NCBI GenBank assembly: GCA_964023205.1
Contig: OZ026833.1
Location: 4,152,965-4,216,964, forward strand
Direction of reading: 5' to 3'
Source: Lutraria lutraria
Lineage: Eukaryota > Mollusca > Bivalvia > Venerida > Mactridae
Length of the DNA: 64,000 nt
Part shown: positions 50,629 to 63,700 of the stretch, in pieces
Numbering within the stretch: the first letter of the stretch is position 1
How the letters are laid out: the number at the start of each line of letters is the position of its first letter
Translations under genes and position numbers: made by a program
The notes under the pieces: generated by a model
Databases searched by the model: none
Told to the model about the DNA's origin: nothing
What the model saw: the letters and a program-made list of their open reading frames with translations, nothing else

Positions 50629-51660
50629 CTGTATTATTCATTTATAGTAATTTATTTTAAGGCTAATTGTTGTAATATATTTCTAGATACTGAGTAGTTT
50701 ATATCGTTGGTATTAACGTTTGATATTGGTTTATAGAAGGCCCACCAAATATGATATTTGTTTCAAATCATAGGCAATAGACTTTATACACTGGATTTAT
50801 TTAAGTATATACTTACGGTTTAGTTTTTAAATCTATAAATTGATGAACTTGATGTGACCAGTCATCGAATACCGATACATTAATGAGTGTGCCAAAAACA
50901 TTCAATTCTTTATTGGCCAACCTCAGTGCCGATTATGATGTCGCTCTTGAAATGATATAGTGTTAAAAGTCTTACATCTCTTAGCAACAGAGAAATGCGT
51001 TCAATACAAAACGTAATGTGAAGTCGGTCGAATACTCGGTAGGCATTCGAGAAAAAAACATTTGCTGAACTAGTTACATACATTATTCGAAACACAAACT
51101 TTGTCGCACGAGTGCCATGGTTCAACTGTCTGAGCAGGCACCTGAGGCTGAAACAGTTCGATTCTGAATTAGAACCGTATTAACGCGGTAGGAAAACCTT
51201 ATTGACTTTGAAGAAAGATACAAGCCCTGCATTGTTTGCTGCATGTGCTTATGACCCATGAAAACAAATTCAGTGGTAATTTCGTACCAGAAGTCAATTG
51301 ATATCAGTACCCAAACCATCTCTTGAATTAGTGAGTAAGGTACAATATGGGTCAAACAATGGAGAAATTGCAGATGGAACAGTGCAACTCTAAGTCTCCT
51401 TTCAGTGTGGCGTTCAGTATAACTGTCATAGAGGTATTCACAGTGCAGCAAATGTCCATCTTCATTCCAAGACAAACGAACCCCCATTTGCTATTTACAT
51501 TGGCCTTTTGATTTTGTGTTGACAAGGAAACGACATCTAATTGATATCTTGTTTCAGTGCGGTATATGTACATAATATAAACGTCTCCTTAAAATTTCCA
51601 CAATGGTTGGAGGAGATGTTGTACAACGATGTTGAGTAGTTTGTTCACCAGTGCTACACC

Positions 51661-53510
51661 GTGGACTCTTTACAATATAACATTGATCACAATTCTGGCT
51701 TCACTACGTCAATATCATCATTTCATGGTACGGGCATTTCTTTATTTCAACATACGATACGAACGTTGACGGTGAAAAACAACCACGTTGACTTGTACAT
51801 TGGTGATAAGCCCGCATCAATCGGTATACCATCTATACCCGAACAATACGCAAATATAATTCTAGCATACTTTTCACAAATTAATCAACCATCTTTATTG
51901 TCTGATAATTATCTTGACATGGAGACCAGCATTATCAAAAAAAATATGAACTTTAAATATCAATGCCTTCAAAAGGTTTTGATTGTGTATCTTGCGTGGG
52001 CGACTTTCCATACCAATGAAAAGTGGGCGTCCTCGTTTCAACTATCGCTGAATGCTGTCTTACCCATCTTATATGAGCAAGCTCATTCCGTTGCCATCAT
52101 AAAAAATTCCATCTATAAGGTCCGGGAAGTCACCAATTTCCTCAATCCATTTCAAGTTCCTTTGTTCGCTCTTGCCAAACAAATTCAGTGGCAATGACAA
52201 AATTTCGTTGTTTATGTTTGGTGGTTTGCACGTTGAAATGATGTCTCTGAAAGTTCTTGGTATTATTTTGAAAGATAGTGGGTGGATCACGACACTTACG
52301 GTGGCCAATATCGCTACCATGGGTGTTGCTGAATCATCCTTTTTGGCATCCAATGTTTCTAGAACGAGACTTGCCCACCAGACCACAGCGTGTGCTCTAC
52401 ATATATACGGGATAAATCTGAGACCGTTCTGAATTTCCATGTCTTTTGATTGAAGACCGGCCTGACATACGAGAAAAGATAAGTTCTTAGATTTTGGTTT
52501 GGAACCAGGTTCTTGGACTCCAGATAATAACACTTATATATTTGTCCAACCATACAGAGAAGTAAACTTTGTACTATACCGGAAAGTACTTGTTCCCTTT
52601 ATTTCAACCTTAATTATGTTAGTTTGGGTTCTTATTCATTTACATGATATGGTTTTAATAGTTGATAATACTTTTATCTTTCAATAAAAACACAAGGTGT
52701 ATTTATTTAGTAGAAAGTTAAAGCATGGCGTCGGGGGAGTGAAATCTTTAGTAACAACGAAAGCAAACTGGTCTTTTTACGTCGTTTTATATCTTGCCAG
52801 AATCGTCAGTACGATTTGGTTGATTTTTTTTGAAGCGCTAAGACCATGCAAAACCTCCTTCGCTTACAAACAATGGCATTTTGAATTATTCGAACTAACT
52901 CGCAACTCTTTCAAGTACTCGAACAAAACATGACAACCCCAATAGACGAACCTCTTGCCGATGCTCTGACTTTTGTATTAATACTTTTGGTGCTGCAAAA
53001 ACGTTTGATGGCTGCATTACTGTTATTTTTGTGCTATTCCTAGTTGCTGCATTCTAAGACACCCTCGGATAGAATGTGTTTGATCTTTATCTTCCTAATT
53101 TAAAAGCAATTGCAAGAACGGCTCGTTGATCAGGTATTAGACAGTTGTGAGTAATGGATTCGATACCTTTTTAAAGGTGGATGATAACACAACGGAGCTA
53201 CTGCGTTTGGTTACTGATTAAAGCATCTGGTACTGTATTTGAGACGAAAAACCAAAGTGAGATAAGCAGTACTGAGCACTACATAACTATATTGACCACA
53301 TGCACCCATGAAGAAGCTGACACTAGGATATTTCGCGTATGAAACACGCTGTTTATAATAACGGCTTGAACAAGCACGTGGTGAGGGGTTCTGACACATA
53401 CATTATAGTTCTTTCAGTGTCTGTTTTCAAAGAAATCAATACTGACAGTATTTGGGTGGAGTTTGGATCCAATAAATCCGGATGACTTCTATCCGGAAAC
53501 AATTAACGGT
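51661..53510 (+). pseudogene. Remnant of a transposon-associated protein (FHGTGISLFQ / THEEADTR family)
   Basis: Plus-strand pieces in order match a large protein family repeated in cnidarian and mollusc genomes, which I recall by its motifs. 51661-52197 contains NIDHNSGFTTSISSFHGTGI and ends in a stretch with LFALAKQIQW. 52172-52432, after a frameshift, has FMFGGLHVEMMSLKVLG and SNVSRTRLAHQTTA. About 52500-52925 has pieces of the next region, with stops. Near 53302 CTHEEADTRIF is followed by HVVRGSDTYIIVLSVSVF, a second conserved block. Several frameshifts and stops make it non-functional. Its enzymatic role is not known to me. The overlapping minus-strand frames are shadows. Confidence 0.7.
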
Positions 53511-54875
53511 TAAATAATGTATGCCTAAACTGCACTAAGGCAAGTAAGTCACGTTCTATATACAACTACTATTAGAGGGGGGGGGGGGGGTATTTCACAA
53601 AATTCGTTTGAATTTACTTATATACATGTATAAACATTCTTTGACTGGAAAAATATTTGGCGGCTATTTTGAAAATTTGGCGGCCATCTTGAATCGAGGC
53701 ACTTGAACTTTGGCACACACCCTAAATCGTTTCTACATATCATTCTCAACATGTGTGCAAAATTTGGTGCTTGTATGACAATTTGCACTATTTTTTCGTT
53801 ATTTACCCCGCTATATATAGTTGAACAGCATATAACTTAAGTTCATCACAAAGCTACAAAACTGCATTGGGTGTCTTTAAAACATAAGGAATATGATTGG
53901 CTATATTATCTTGAGATTTTTAACGCTGTACACATAGACTGGTCTAAGGGCACAGTTTACACCTGTTACACGTTGTGATTCAATTCAATCATTCTGTCTC
54001 ATTCACTAAAATACTTTATGTGTAATATGTAAGTTCACACATATAAGCAACAACCTTTGGAAGTAGCAACATTTTGTTATTGTTGCACTATAGACGTTAA
54101 ATTATTATTCAAATCGTGCAGTAGGGAAACATCGTGCTGTTGTTGAATGGAGGTTGTTGCTTAAGAGAGGGCCGCTCTGAGGCGGTTGTACTGTACCTAC
54201 ATCATCAAAAACTGCATCCACTTTTGATAAATAGAAAATTGAACCCAGTAAATAACAGTGTGGGTGTTTCATTGATTTCTATTCGGAATATTTACTTAAA
54301 GTCCCATAAGCTTATAAATGTATCGGTCGTAATTTAGTTTCTGTTTGTCCTATAACAGAGGAATCCGGTGTGTTTTCCTCCCGTGCATACTTTATAGCAA
54401 GAAAATTCTTTAAAAAGATAATATTTATAGAACAGAGCTGTGTTTTGCCGCCGTTATGTTATGCACACGTCATAAAGTGACGTCACGCGTTCTATATATA
54501 TCCAGATTACAAAAGCAAAAATCACAGTTTTCAGAAGAAAAAGGGCTCGTTCCGTCGGTAATTATTATCTTGGGATGATATCAGCAATTGCTTGTTTTTT
54601 GCATATTTTTTATAGCAAAAAGCTAATGGGGCTTTAACGCTGATTATTATCTTACATGTTCAAAATCACTGTATGGTAGCACTGTACGCAAAAATCAACG
54701 GTGTTTACAAGATGGCGGACGCATACATGTTCTGAGGTTGGTGTCGTTTGTTTTTGGTCCAACTTTTTTAAATACAACGTCCTCTACACAATAATACACA
54801 TGAAATGAAAGAACTATAAAACGGCAATCGGTGGCTAATAATCGTTTTTGACCAAACCACATCGTTTTCACAAAA

Positions 54876-55292
54876 TCAGTGTCTGAACATCACGTGTTGA
54901 GTTTTTTGAAAATGAAGCGAGGAAACTGAACAAAACAGACGATTATTCCGTAAAAATGAATGAATCGAGAAAAATACTTTTCCACGTGTATGGAGACTGT
55001 AAAGCTCCTCACGTATATCCATTTTTTCCTCATCAAAATCCCTTGTAGTGGATGTTTTTTTTATTTCTTCGACCATTTCCTGGTAATCTGACTTCGTGGA
55101 AGTAAGATAAAATATGTGCAGTTTCCTTGAAAATAATCTTAAGTCATTTCCCAACCATTCCACATTGTTTGCGCTAATTACTAGTATAAGATAATGCAAA
55201 AGATATAGCCACATCACACAACACAGCGCAAACTCACAATTTGTATACCAAATCAACACACAAGTATCCGGTATTTTCACCCAGCAATCCAT
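54876..55292 (-). CDS. Orphan 138-codon ORF, hypothetical
   Basis: ATG-to-stop frame with a hydrophobic stretch at about residues 22-42 (possible membrane segment) and a charged centre (EMVEEIKKTS, DFDEEKMDIREEL). No recognised family, no introns, no paralogue in the window. The charged centre looks more protein-like than random frames nearby, but chance is not excluded. Confidence 0.25.
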   Translation of the reverse strand: MDCWVKIPDTCVLIWYTNCEFALCCVMWLYLLHYLILVISANNVEWLGNDLRLFSRKLHIFYLTSTKSDYQEMVEEIKKTSTTRDFDEEKMDIREELYSLHTRGKVFFSIHSFLRNNRLFCSVSSLHFQKTQHVMFRH

Positions 55293-56757
55293 TAAAGTTT
55301 AAATTTACATTCATAGAGAGCGAGAGAAATCCTGTAATCTTAGAAAAGAAATGCTACATAAATTATAAAAAATGTCAAACCGCGTTGTTTTCATAACCTC
55401 TCAGGGTTTTCTAAAAAAAACTGTAATTTAACAAATATGAGTGTTACAAGATATCAGTATAAAGTGTTCGGGACCAAACATTTTATGAGTATAATTCTTA
55501 TCAAATACAACCAAGCATTCTGTCAATGATACTGTCAGATGTAGTTTTATACACTTTTAAGTATTGTATTCCAAGTGCAACTGTTTGGAGAAAAAGGAGA
55601 GTATACGAATATATAATGACAACAACACAGATGAGAAGTATTTCATATTTTCCTTTGGATCGCCACATGCCAACCGATCTACACCCCTACTCGAAACACA
55701 CACAAGCTCTTCTCTGAAAATTCCAAATTTTAATATAAAACCTAATATTTTTCTACACCACTCGCTACAGAGAATAGTAATCATAACTGCCTTAAATCAA
55801 TATAGTTTCGGCCAGCATCGAATAAGACTAAACAGCGTGAAATGGCTTGAAACATAGGCACTTTTTAACATTACGTGTTCCTTGAGAGAGACTGACAACT
55901 GGGTAGATCTAATTCGTAACTTGACCATTTACGTTTCTTTCCTTTGTATTGCCAACAATTTAGAATCATGACTTGTATCTCTTTTCAGTATTATCTAATG
56001 CGTTGCATGTACAGTCAAACCTGTGTTAGCGGCCTCCTTTGAATACAAGACACTCTGTGAATAAAGGCCATTATTAAAAAGGCGTCATTGAATATTCAGA
56101 AAAAAACTTCGAATAAAGCCACCTGACAATAAAGGCTACAATTTGTATTTCCCATGAGCGGACATTATGGTTTAGTAAGTTGTACCTATGAATGACTCGT
56201 AGCGTATTCTTTCTTATGGTACTTGACCAGTAGATATTGTATTTTGTGTAGAACGGAAAAGACTTTTACATAAATATCTCTTAACTTGCAGAAATCAAAA
56301 CACTCAGCAAATTTAATGACAAGTGCTGAAAAAACTTGAAAACAACAATTATTTCTTCATATTATTACGTTTACAATAAACACAGTTTACAATTACACAT
56401 GCACGAGTTTTAAAGACCCAACACTAAAAAGCACCGACCTACCTAGTACCTACCCTTTTTATTTTTAATGATTAGGCATGTAAAAAGAAGAAAAAACTTT
56501 TTATCCAAGTCCCATTATTTTCGCATTTTTAGTATCAAAAGCTCTGTGACAACCGGAATTCTCAGAAAATCGGAAGTCTGGAAGGGGTCCAGTTTTGAGG
56601 GGGTTTACTGTCTATAATTTCTTTAAAAATCGTCTGCTATTGTATTAATGAACCTCGCACAAAAAATGTTCTTTTTCTTGATTTTAGTATCAACTGATTA
56701 ATGTTATCAAAATTTTCTCTCAAAGTTCAGTACCATGCTGGTTGGACAGTTTGCTAA

Positions 56758-56960
56758 GCCGAGGTCGTGGTCCAGTGGTAAGTGCTCTGGAGTTGTTACC
56801 CGGCGACATGGGTTCAAATCTCGGTCTATAAAAAAGAGTCAGTTTTCTTCCATATGAGGAGAAGTTCCAAGCTCCTTGTGGGAGGGTAAAGTAGTACTGG
56901 CCCCAAGGTTATAAAACTTGAGAACAGACTCTGAACTCAAATCTCAATTTCATTCTCAAA
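56758..56960 (+). mobile_element. tRNA-derived SINE, second type
   Basis: GTCGTGGTCCAGTGGTAAGTGC is an A-box-like segment and CATGGGTTCAAATCTC a B box, 40-45 bp apart. The body (AGTCAGTTTTCTTCC..., GAGGAGAAGTTCCAAGCTCC) differs from the SINE at 44331. The tail is A/T-rich. Confidence 0.75.
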
Positions 56961-57779
56961 GTATTATACATTTGTAGATGGATAGATAGAGCTGATTAAC
57001 TTATAAATGCATGTTTAATCGATCGTAAAAGTATTTATTGAGAAAATCCTACATTATCTCCGCTGTCAGTTTTCAGCTTTCCGCGTGTACATCTCTAATA
57101 AAAAAGTTTAAGGTCGTGAGTGGGAATATGGTAAGTCAGGTAAACAGAAACAAACTATTTTACGCCTTAATATTACTCTCTCCATATAAGTTATTTTTAG
57201 AGCCAAGTAGCAGCGAAATCATCTACATTAAGTTTCGGTTTCGGTCTATTTTGGTAAATGTTTAATTCACATTGAAAACCTTGTTTATCAGTCGTTTAAA
57301 CTCTCTTTACTAGAGCAAACTAAATATCCTAGTCTTAAATCCTAGTTAATGCATTATTGCCGGATAAATTGAGTTTTATATAATTTATAATAAGGTATGA
57401 ATTCAATTGAGTTTACACTTATTTTATTAATATTAGGACTTCACTTTGTACCTAATTTTGTCTCCTCAAAAACTATTAGTATTTAGTACTCGCACCACAG
57501 ATTTTATACATTTTTGGCTTTTTATTTAAAGAGAATATAAAAGTGATGTTTATACTTCTTATCTTCGACGAACTATTTAGTACACACTGTGCAAGCTAAG
57601 AGGCGAAGCACTAAGACGGTTAAAATACATATTTTGATGTTCTATCACTCCTTTTAGCTTTCTTACTCACGAAAAAAACAAAATTAAGCACTCCAACCTA
57701 TACATAACTATACTTCATATTCCATGCATCAATATTTATACTTAAGATAATACAGAGTAGTAAGATTTGTGTTCTATTT

Positions 57780-58635
57780 TTACCTATATCTACTGTGTAC
57801 GTCACCATGTTCAATAGTTCTCACCATGTTCACAATTCACTATATATTTCCATGTTTACTATATCTAACTATATTCACTATTTCTCGTTCAGTATATCTC
57901 ACCATGTTAAGCATTTTTTTACAATGTTCACTATTTCTCACAATGTTCAATTCACTATATATTGCCATGTTCACTATTTCTCACCATGTTCACTATTTCT
58001 CACCATGTTCACCTATTCACTATATATTATCATGTTCACTATTTCTCACCATGTTCACTATTCACTATATATTACCATGTTCACTATTGTTTACTATATT
58101 CACTATATCTTACCATGTTCACTATTTCTTACTATATTCACTATACATTACCATGTTCACTATTTCTTACTATATTCACTATATCTTACCATGTTCACTA
58201 TTTCTTACTTTATTCACAATATATTACCATGTTCACTATTTCCTACTATATTAAACTATTTCTTTCCATATTCACTATATCTCATCATGTTCACTATATC
58301 TTACAATGTTCACTATATTTCACCATGTTCACTATGTATCACCATGTTCACTATATCTAACCATGTAACTTATATCTCACCATGTTAACTATATCTTAAC
58401 GTGTTCACTATATCTTACCGTGTTCACAATATCTTACCATATTCACTATTTCTTAATATGTTCACTATTTCTCACCTTCTTCACTATTCACTATTCATAA
58501 CCATATTCACTATTTCTTAATATGTTTACTTTTTCCAACCATGTTCACTATTCACTATTTCTAAACATGTTTACTATGCACAATTTCTAACCATGTCCAC
58601 TATTCACTATTTCTTGCTATGTTCACTATTTCCAG
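57780..58635. repeat. Second 19-bp satellite array, diverged
   Basis: Same monomer family as 1-3893, but mostly of the form CACCATGTTCACTATWTCT with many substitutions, indels and no strict dimer alternation. Close to 58550-58620 it becomes nearly identical to 3801-3890, where the segmental duplication begins. It lacks the homogenisation of the left array. Because the unit has few stop triplets, three long overlapping frames cross it; they are not genes. Confidence 0.93.
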
Positions 58636-60107
58636 CTGTGTAGAGTTGAACTACAGAAAATAAAAATAGACGCTTTGATTTGATATATAGTTAAACCTGT
58701 GAACAAAGGCCGTCTTTGGGAAGGACATCTTGGCTTATATTCGTGGGTCATTTCGTTCTAAATAACCTATGGTAAACAACACAATTTATTAAGCATTGAT
58801 CTCTGCATACCAACGTCTTTCTTGGTGTCAGTTTTACTCTTACTAATCAGTTTTCTTGAAGCTTCGATTTTAGACGTATCCACCATTTTAACACTCACAT
58901 GATCCAACTATGGTCACGAATAGATTTGTTACTAGTTCATGTTGACTTTGTCTGTACATAGAACTTTGGTGCACTGCAACATGGGACGGGGACCAGTTAA
59001 CAAAATTGCGTACCTGGGCCATGGATTACTTTCCTTGTGTGAGTATGCATAAGGCATTGTTAATGTTTAATTTCATTTTAAAATATCATATTTCTTTTTA
59101 ATCCACAGGTGAACAATCTTTCTTAAAGTATTCTAGTGATCTGAAAAGAAAAGTTATTAAGCAATTTGGAATTGATAATTGCTTTGATGAGTCGGAGAGA
59201 TACGCAAATAGAGAACATGGATATAAAAGTGGCCAGGATAACTTTGAAGCTGTTATGTGGATACGTATGTACACAAAGGAATGTAAAATAACCAAAGGCA
59301 TAAAGAAAACTTGGCCAAATTCCAATCAATTGTATTCCCGTTTAAACAAGGAGCTACGCTGTGCACAGTTTCAAAGAAATTCCCGCGGGCAAAAACTTTT
59401 CATGAAAGTTGGTGAGATAATTGACAAATCTCTGTCAATGTTGCCCGATTTGAAACCCCGAAATTATAAAAAGTATTACAGGGGTACCAATACGTTTCAT
59501 TTTAGTAACTGGACTTATTTCTACGATGGTGGATTTTTTAGCACGTCCTCTAGACCGTTCGAAGCACTGAGATTCGCAGACGGATAATATCTTCAAGTAC
59601 TTGATTTAATGTCTAGCTTTAGGATTAAGAACTTCAGCGAGTTTCGATATGAGCATGAAGTGTTATGTAACAAGGGTTCTTTATTCAGGATAGATAAAGT
59701 GGTAAGAGACGAGGAAGAGATTAAAAAAGAAATTAACAAGTTGTTGCCGGACGGGACCGATGATCTTCTGCTGCCGAAAGTCCTAATGTGGATGACACAA
59801 GTCCCATATGACACTAACTATCCTATTAACGATCAGTTAAAAAGCAAATCAACAACTGAATTCTGCAAGCCCTAAAATATCTATGGAACAAAATCAGTTG
59901 TTTTACTTTACTGTTTGTATTAGGTCGGTGTAATTAGGTATACGATGGTTGATAATTGTGTATTTGGTGTCTAGTTTTCATTCGGTTTTCGTACGTAATA
60001 ATTATTATCATCAAGAAATTGGACCCATGAAATTGATAAAAGTTAGTATTCGTCTGTGTTCATCTATTTCGTACTTGTAATGCTGTTCAATTAATCGTAT
60101 GTCTCAT
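58530..60107. repeat. Segmental duplication, copy 2 (satellite edge + ART gene)
   Basis: Partner of 3780-5379. At its right edge (about 60100) it joins directly to the 5' flank of B-box copy C, whereas copy 1 has about 4 kb of unrelated sequence before copy A. Confidence 0.95.
58981..59875 (+). pseudogene. ADP-ribosyltransferase ART2, one nonsense codon
   Basis: Exon 1 is 58981-59038 and exon 2 is 59109-59875, both splice sites intact. It is near-identical to ART1 with scattered substitutions (for example KFNQF to NSNQL). The only disabling change is TAA at 59585-59587, where ART1 has GAA. The frame is open again to the natural stop at 59875. The stop falls after the Arg and STS signatures but before the E-x-E, so a protein ending here would lack the catalytic Glu. 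The tag at 58924-58926 and the one 9 bp later rule out the longer upstream start available to ART1. Confidence 0.9.
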
Positions 60108-60715
60108 GTGCATGAAGAGTGACGTATATTCTTATAATAAATGATTTTACACATTTTGATATTGTAAGAAATATCTACTAGTAATAAAATTAACTTATAA
60201 CCTACAAAATTTCTGTATGTTATCATTGTTTTCGAAGAGAGAATAGCCGATTTAATAATGAACAGGTTTGACTATATTATCACAATAATCGTTAGTAGCT
60301 TAAACTGATCGTGATAAACCATATATGGCTATCTAAATATCCACATCATCGTGTATGTACAGTTTTTTTAGCTTTGAAGTCTAAATTTAGTTTTATTGAC
60401 AGCTATCTTTATTCATATATAACTGGGTCAGTCTGTTTTTTAGAAATGGACGACAATGTATAGATCTAAATAACTTAGCTGAGTGAGTTCATGATAAACA
60501 AGGATTTTTCATTTCCTCTACACAAGTTCACCATAAAAATCGTTAAATGTTTGAAAAAAAATGCAATTGCATTAGCAAGCACGGTAAAATAATAATATTT
60601 TTGGATTCATCCCGACAACGGAAGTAGACAAACCGTTTTCGAAGAATGCAAAACATGTAAAGATAACCGAACCAACATTGCGACTAGCGATCAGTCGAAG
60701 TATTCAGCAGAGGAC
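60108..60715 (+). repeat. 5' flank of B-box copy C (duplicate of 41474-41755 + 45476-45835)
   Basis: Contiguous here, split by the 3.7-kb element in copy B; it thus gives the empty site for that insertion. The ancestral start codon ATG (copy B 45786) is ATT at 60677-60679. Confidence 0.85.
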
Positions 60716-63700
60716 ATGGAGGTGAATAAAATTCCGCTTTGTTCAATGTGTATAGACTAGGGATGTCAAAATTGACCGAATCAAGTATCCGGATATCCGG
60801 ATCAGATATCCGGATACATCCGGATGTTCGGATCGACCTTTACACTGTTATTTAGCATTTACTGTTTTATCGTAACCAGTTTTCGCGACCATATGTTCAT
60901 CGCTTGTTTCATTTATTTTAAATTAGTATCATATTCAATATTGACTAAAAAACGAATAATAATGAAAAACAGATACGCACAATACAATCAAACTCCGCAC
61001 GTATTTTGCTCAAACCGGTGTGAACCATTTCTAAGATTTACTGTCATGTTTCTATTTTAGTCCAGATGGAACATTCCTGAATTTAAAGTTAGTGTAAAGC
61101 GTGCGTACGTCATCATGTCTCTGTGCCTGCAAGTTAGATGATGACGCGTATATTAAGTTACACGGGTTATTTAATCAATCGCAATGGCGAATTGTTTCTA
61201 AAACTGGACCAAAGAATGTCGGCGTCCTTTTGCTGTAACTTATTTTCTTTGATACCAACTTCTAAAGCAATTCACCGCCTTTGATTAAACCGAAATGCCA
61301 CTTAAATGGGAGGAAACTGGCTGTACAGAATCTGCGTTCGGAACGACGTTTGAATTCTTTAACTCAAACTTAACGCATAATTATATGCAGCATAATTTGT
61401 TTTAAACAATTTAAACTTTGTGCAAACACAAAAGATCAGTGCATTAATTGTTTTACTCTTGTCTCCCATGTGTTGGGACTAATTACTATCAACATCGATT
61501 TGATGGTATTAACAAATGATCGCTCCGCGCGATTGTATGATTACCGCGACGTGTTTTAATAATTGGGGTATTGAGAATGGCGCGAACAACATACAGCAAG
61601 GTTTGTGACATTATGCACGTACAGGCTTAGCGATAGACCGAATTTTATTAAACTTTTATGGACCGATTTTTTTAAAGTCGTTTTATGCTACTCAAATCGG
61701 TCTGGGACGTTGACGTTGATTATGCGGTATCACTAAATAAACTTGAAACTTGATAAATAAGTCTTTAGTTAGAACTGCACGTGCACCAATTATCAACATT
61801 CGATCATCAAATGACAATCTTTCATTATTATAATAAAACGTGTGAAAAATTAATCGTCATTACTATTATTCAGTTTTGACATTTAAATAAAATCGCAATA
61901 TACCGTACTTTAAGTAAAATGTTGATATACGATGTCAATAGTGACACCGGTGTACATTGTAGGCCTAGCATATACTATGTTAAAGTGTCATCACCATGAC
62001 GACGTCGACTTAATTGCACCCCGTGTGTTCGACAATTTGATTATATTTTATGACAGTCGATTTCAGCAACATTTATACGTATTTTAGACGACGGTAGTAT
62101 TTTGATACGAACATCCGGATCCAAAAATCGGATCCGAACTTCGGAACGGGATCCGAACGTTCGGATATCCGGACTCCGGTTGACATCCCTAGTATAGACG
62201 ATGGAACGGATACATCTGCAAGGTATTATTGTAAGGATTGTGAGATGTATTTCTGTGCGAAGTGCGTGAAATCTCACTACAAAATTCCGTCTTTAAGGAA
62301 ACATCAGCTGAACGATGTTAATACGTCAGTTTTTAGCGACGAAGATGAAAAAAAAGAACAGGAAAATGTGTCTTCCTACAGTCTTAGATGTCCGGCTCAT
62401 GGCGATAAACGTATAGATACATACTGTAAAGACCATGGTGAGGTTTGCTGTGCTACATGCGCTGTATTTAAACACAGGTAATATAGTTATATCGTGAAAA
62501 CATAACTATGTGTGCACTTGATTTGCTGTCTAATGATATGATATCAGTTGTATCTTGCATTAAATTACCGTTTGAATCATTATGAATAAAAGTAATTGTA
62601 TCTATTGAACTTATTTTTTGAACTTGATGAAGCGATTTGAATAAATAATAAATTGTAGATCATTATTTCTTATTGAAGAATAATCCTACACATTTACTGT
62701 TTATTTTGTAAATACTAGTACCATACGGTTATCTCAGTCAATCGATTGAAGTTTGTCGAATCACAGTATGAGGTTTAAAAAGACAGGCTTATATTTATCC
62801 ATGAGAATTTCATTAAAGAAAAAAAAAAACACAAAACCATTTGGAAAATGAATCTAAGGATACTACCGAAAGACAGAAAGCAATAACTATTTTAAACTAT
62901 TTTGACTTTCGTATTTTAATATTTTACAGACAATGTACATGTGAACCGACTGCTATCGCAGCTGTGGATTTTAAATCCAATCCCGAGGTGAATCAATGCA
63001 AGGAAGCGCTGACTAAAGTTCTTACTCAATTTAACGAAGAGAAAGCGAAGCGAACAGAAAATATCGATTTCATTGGTAAACAGAAACTTGACCTGATTGA
63101 AAACGTTGACAAACATGAAGGGGAAATCATCAATAAAATTAAGGAGCTGGCCAATAAATCAAGAAAAGAAATACGTTCCAAACATGAAGAGTACAAGACA
63201 TCTCTCCAAAATGACGTTGACTGGTTAGATGTTGTGATTAAAACAACCACTTCATGTGTAGAGAAACTTGAGCAAACCGATAATGATGAGGTATTGTTCG
63301 TTAACGTCATGTCCAGCAAGATGGTTGCGAATGATGGAGAGAGGCTTGTACAATCCTTGAAGACTGACTGGAGGAAGAGAGAAATGAACTTTCACTTCGA
63401 CAAGACACTTGCGAGTACTGTTGATAGGATGGAAGTTTTTGGCAGATTAGAAAATGAATGTGAAGTCAAAGAATATGAAGCAGCATTCCTTAAAAATGTC
63501 AATATAAAGCAGAGTAATGTTGTACAAGAAATGACTGTATTAGACATGTGTTTCACTTATTCTGGCGACCTGCTGAAACTGAAACGATTGAATTCGGAAT
63601 TCCAATTCAAGGACGAGATAAAGTTATCAGGTCGTCCAGTAGCAGTTTGTAATACTGACCAGCATGAAGTAGCTGTGAGAATCTGGAACTCTAAAGTCGT

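Larger units (their letters stand above)
49915..53813 (+). mobile_element. Candidate decayed element bounded by inverted repeats
   Basis: 49915-49990 and 53755-53813 are inverted copies: outer TAGCGGGATAAATAAAACG against TAGCGGGGTAAATAACG, inner ATAGTGCAAATTTTCATACA and AGCACCAAATTT. They bracket a decayed plus-strand gene (next entries). No clear target duplication is visible, and the inverted sequence may itself be a dispersed repeat, so the unit is tentative. Confidence 0.45.
53814..57779. other. Intergenic; a SINE, dispersed repeats and one orphan frame
   Basis: Apart from the separately listed items no gene is supported. About 56010-56130 holds a copy of the family TACAGTCAAACCTGTGTTAG ... 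GAATAAAGGCCATTATT. A palindromic TGACGTCA (CRE-type octamer) occurs at 54479-54486, followed by TATATATA at 54494, a promoter-like combination without a supported gene. Confidence 0.5.

Noticed and set aside
52069..52533. 154-codon minus-strand frame
   Set aside because: It is antisense to the recognised plus-strand remnant (FMFGGLHVEM region).
55557..55857. Overlapping frames on both strands near 55.6 kb
   Set aside because: Mutually exclusive frames with no domain, splice partner or paralogue.
57769..58388. Three long overlapping frames (132-197 codons) across the second satellite
   Set aside because: A 19-bp unit cycles through all frames and has few stop triplets; the 'proteins' are satellite translations.
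59585..59587. Recoding (readthrough) of the ART2 stop
   Set aside because: TAA is the least readthrough-prone stop, no stem-loop is evident, and ART1 shows a plain GAA there; a nonsense mutation is simpler.
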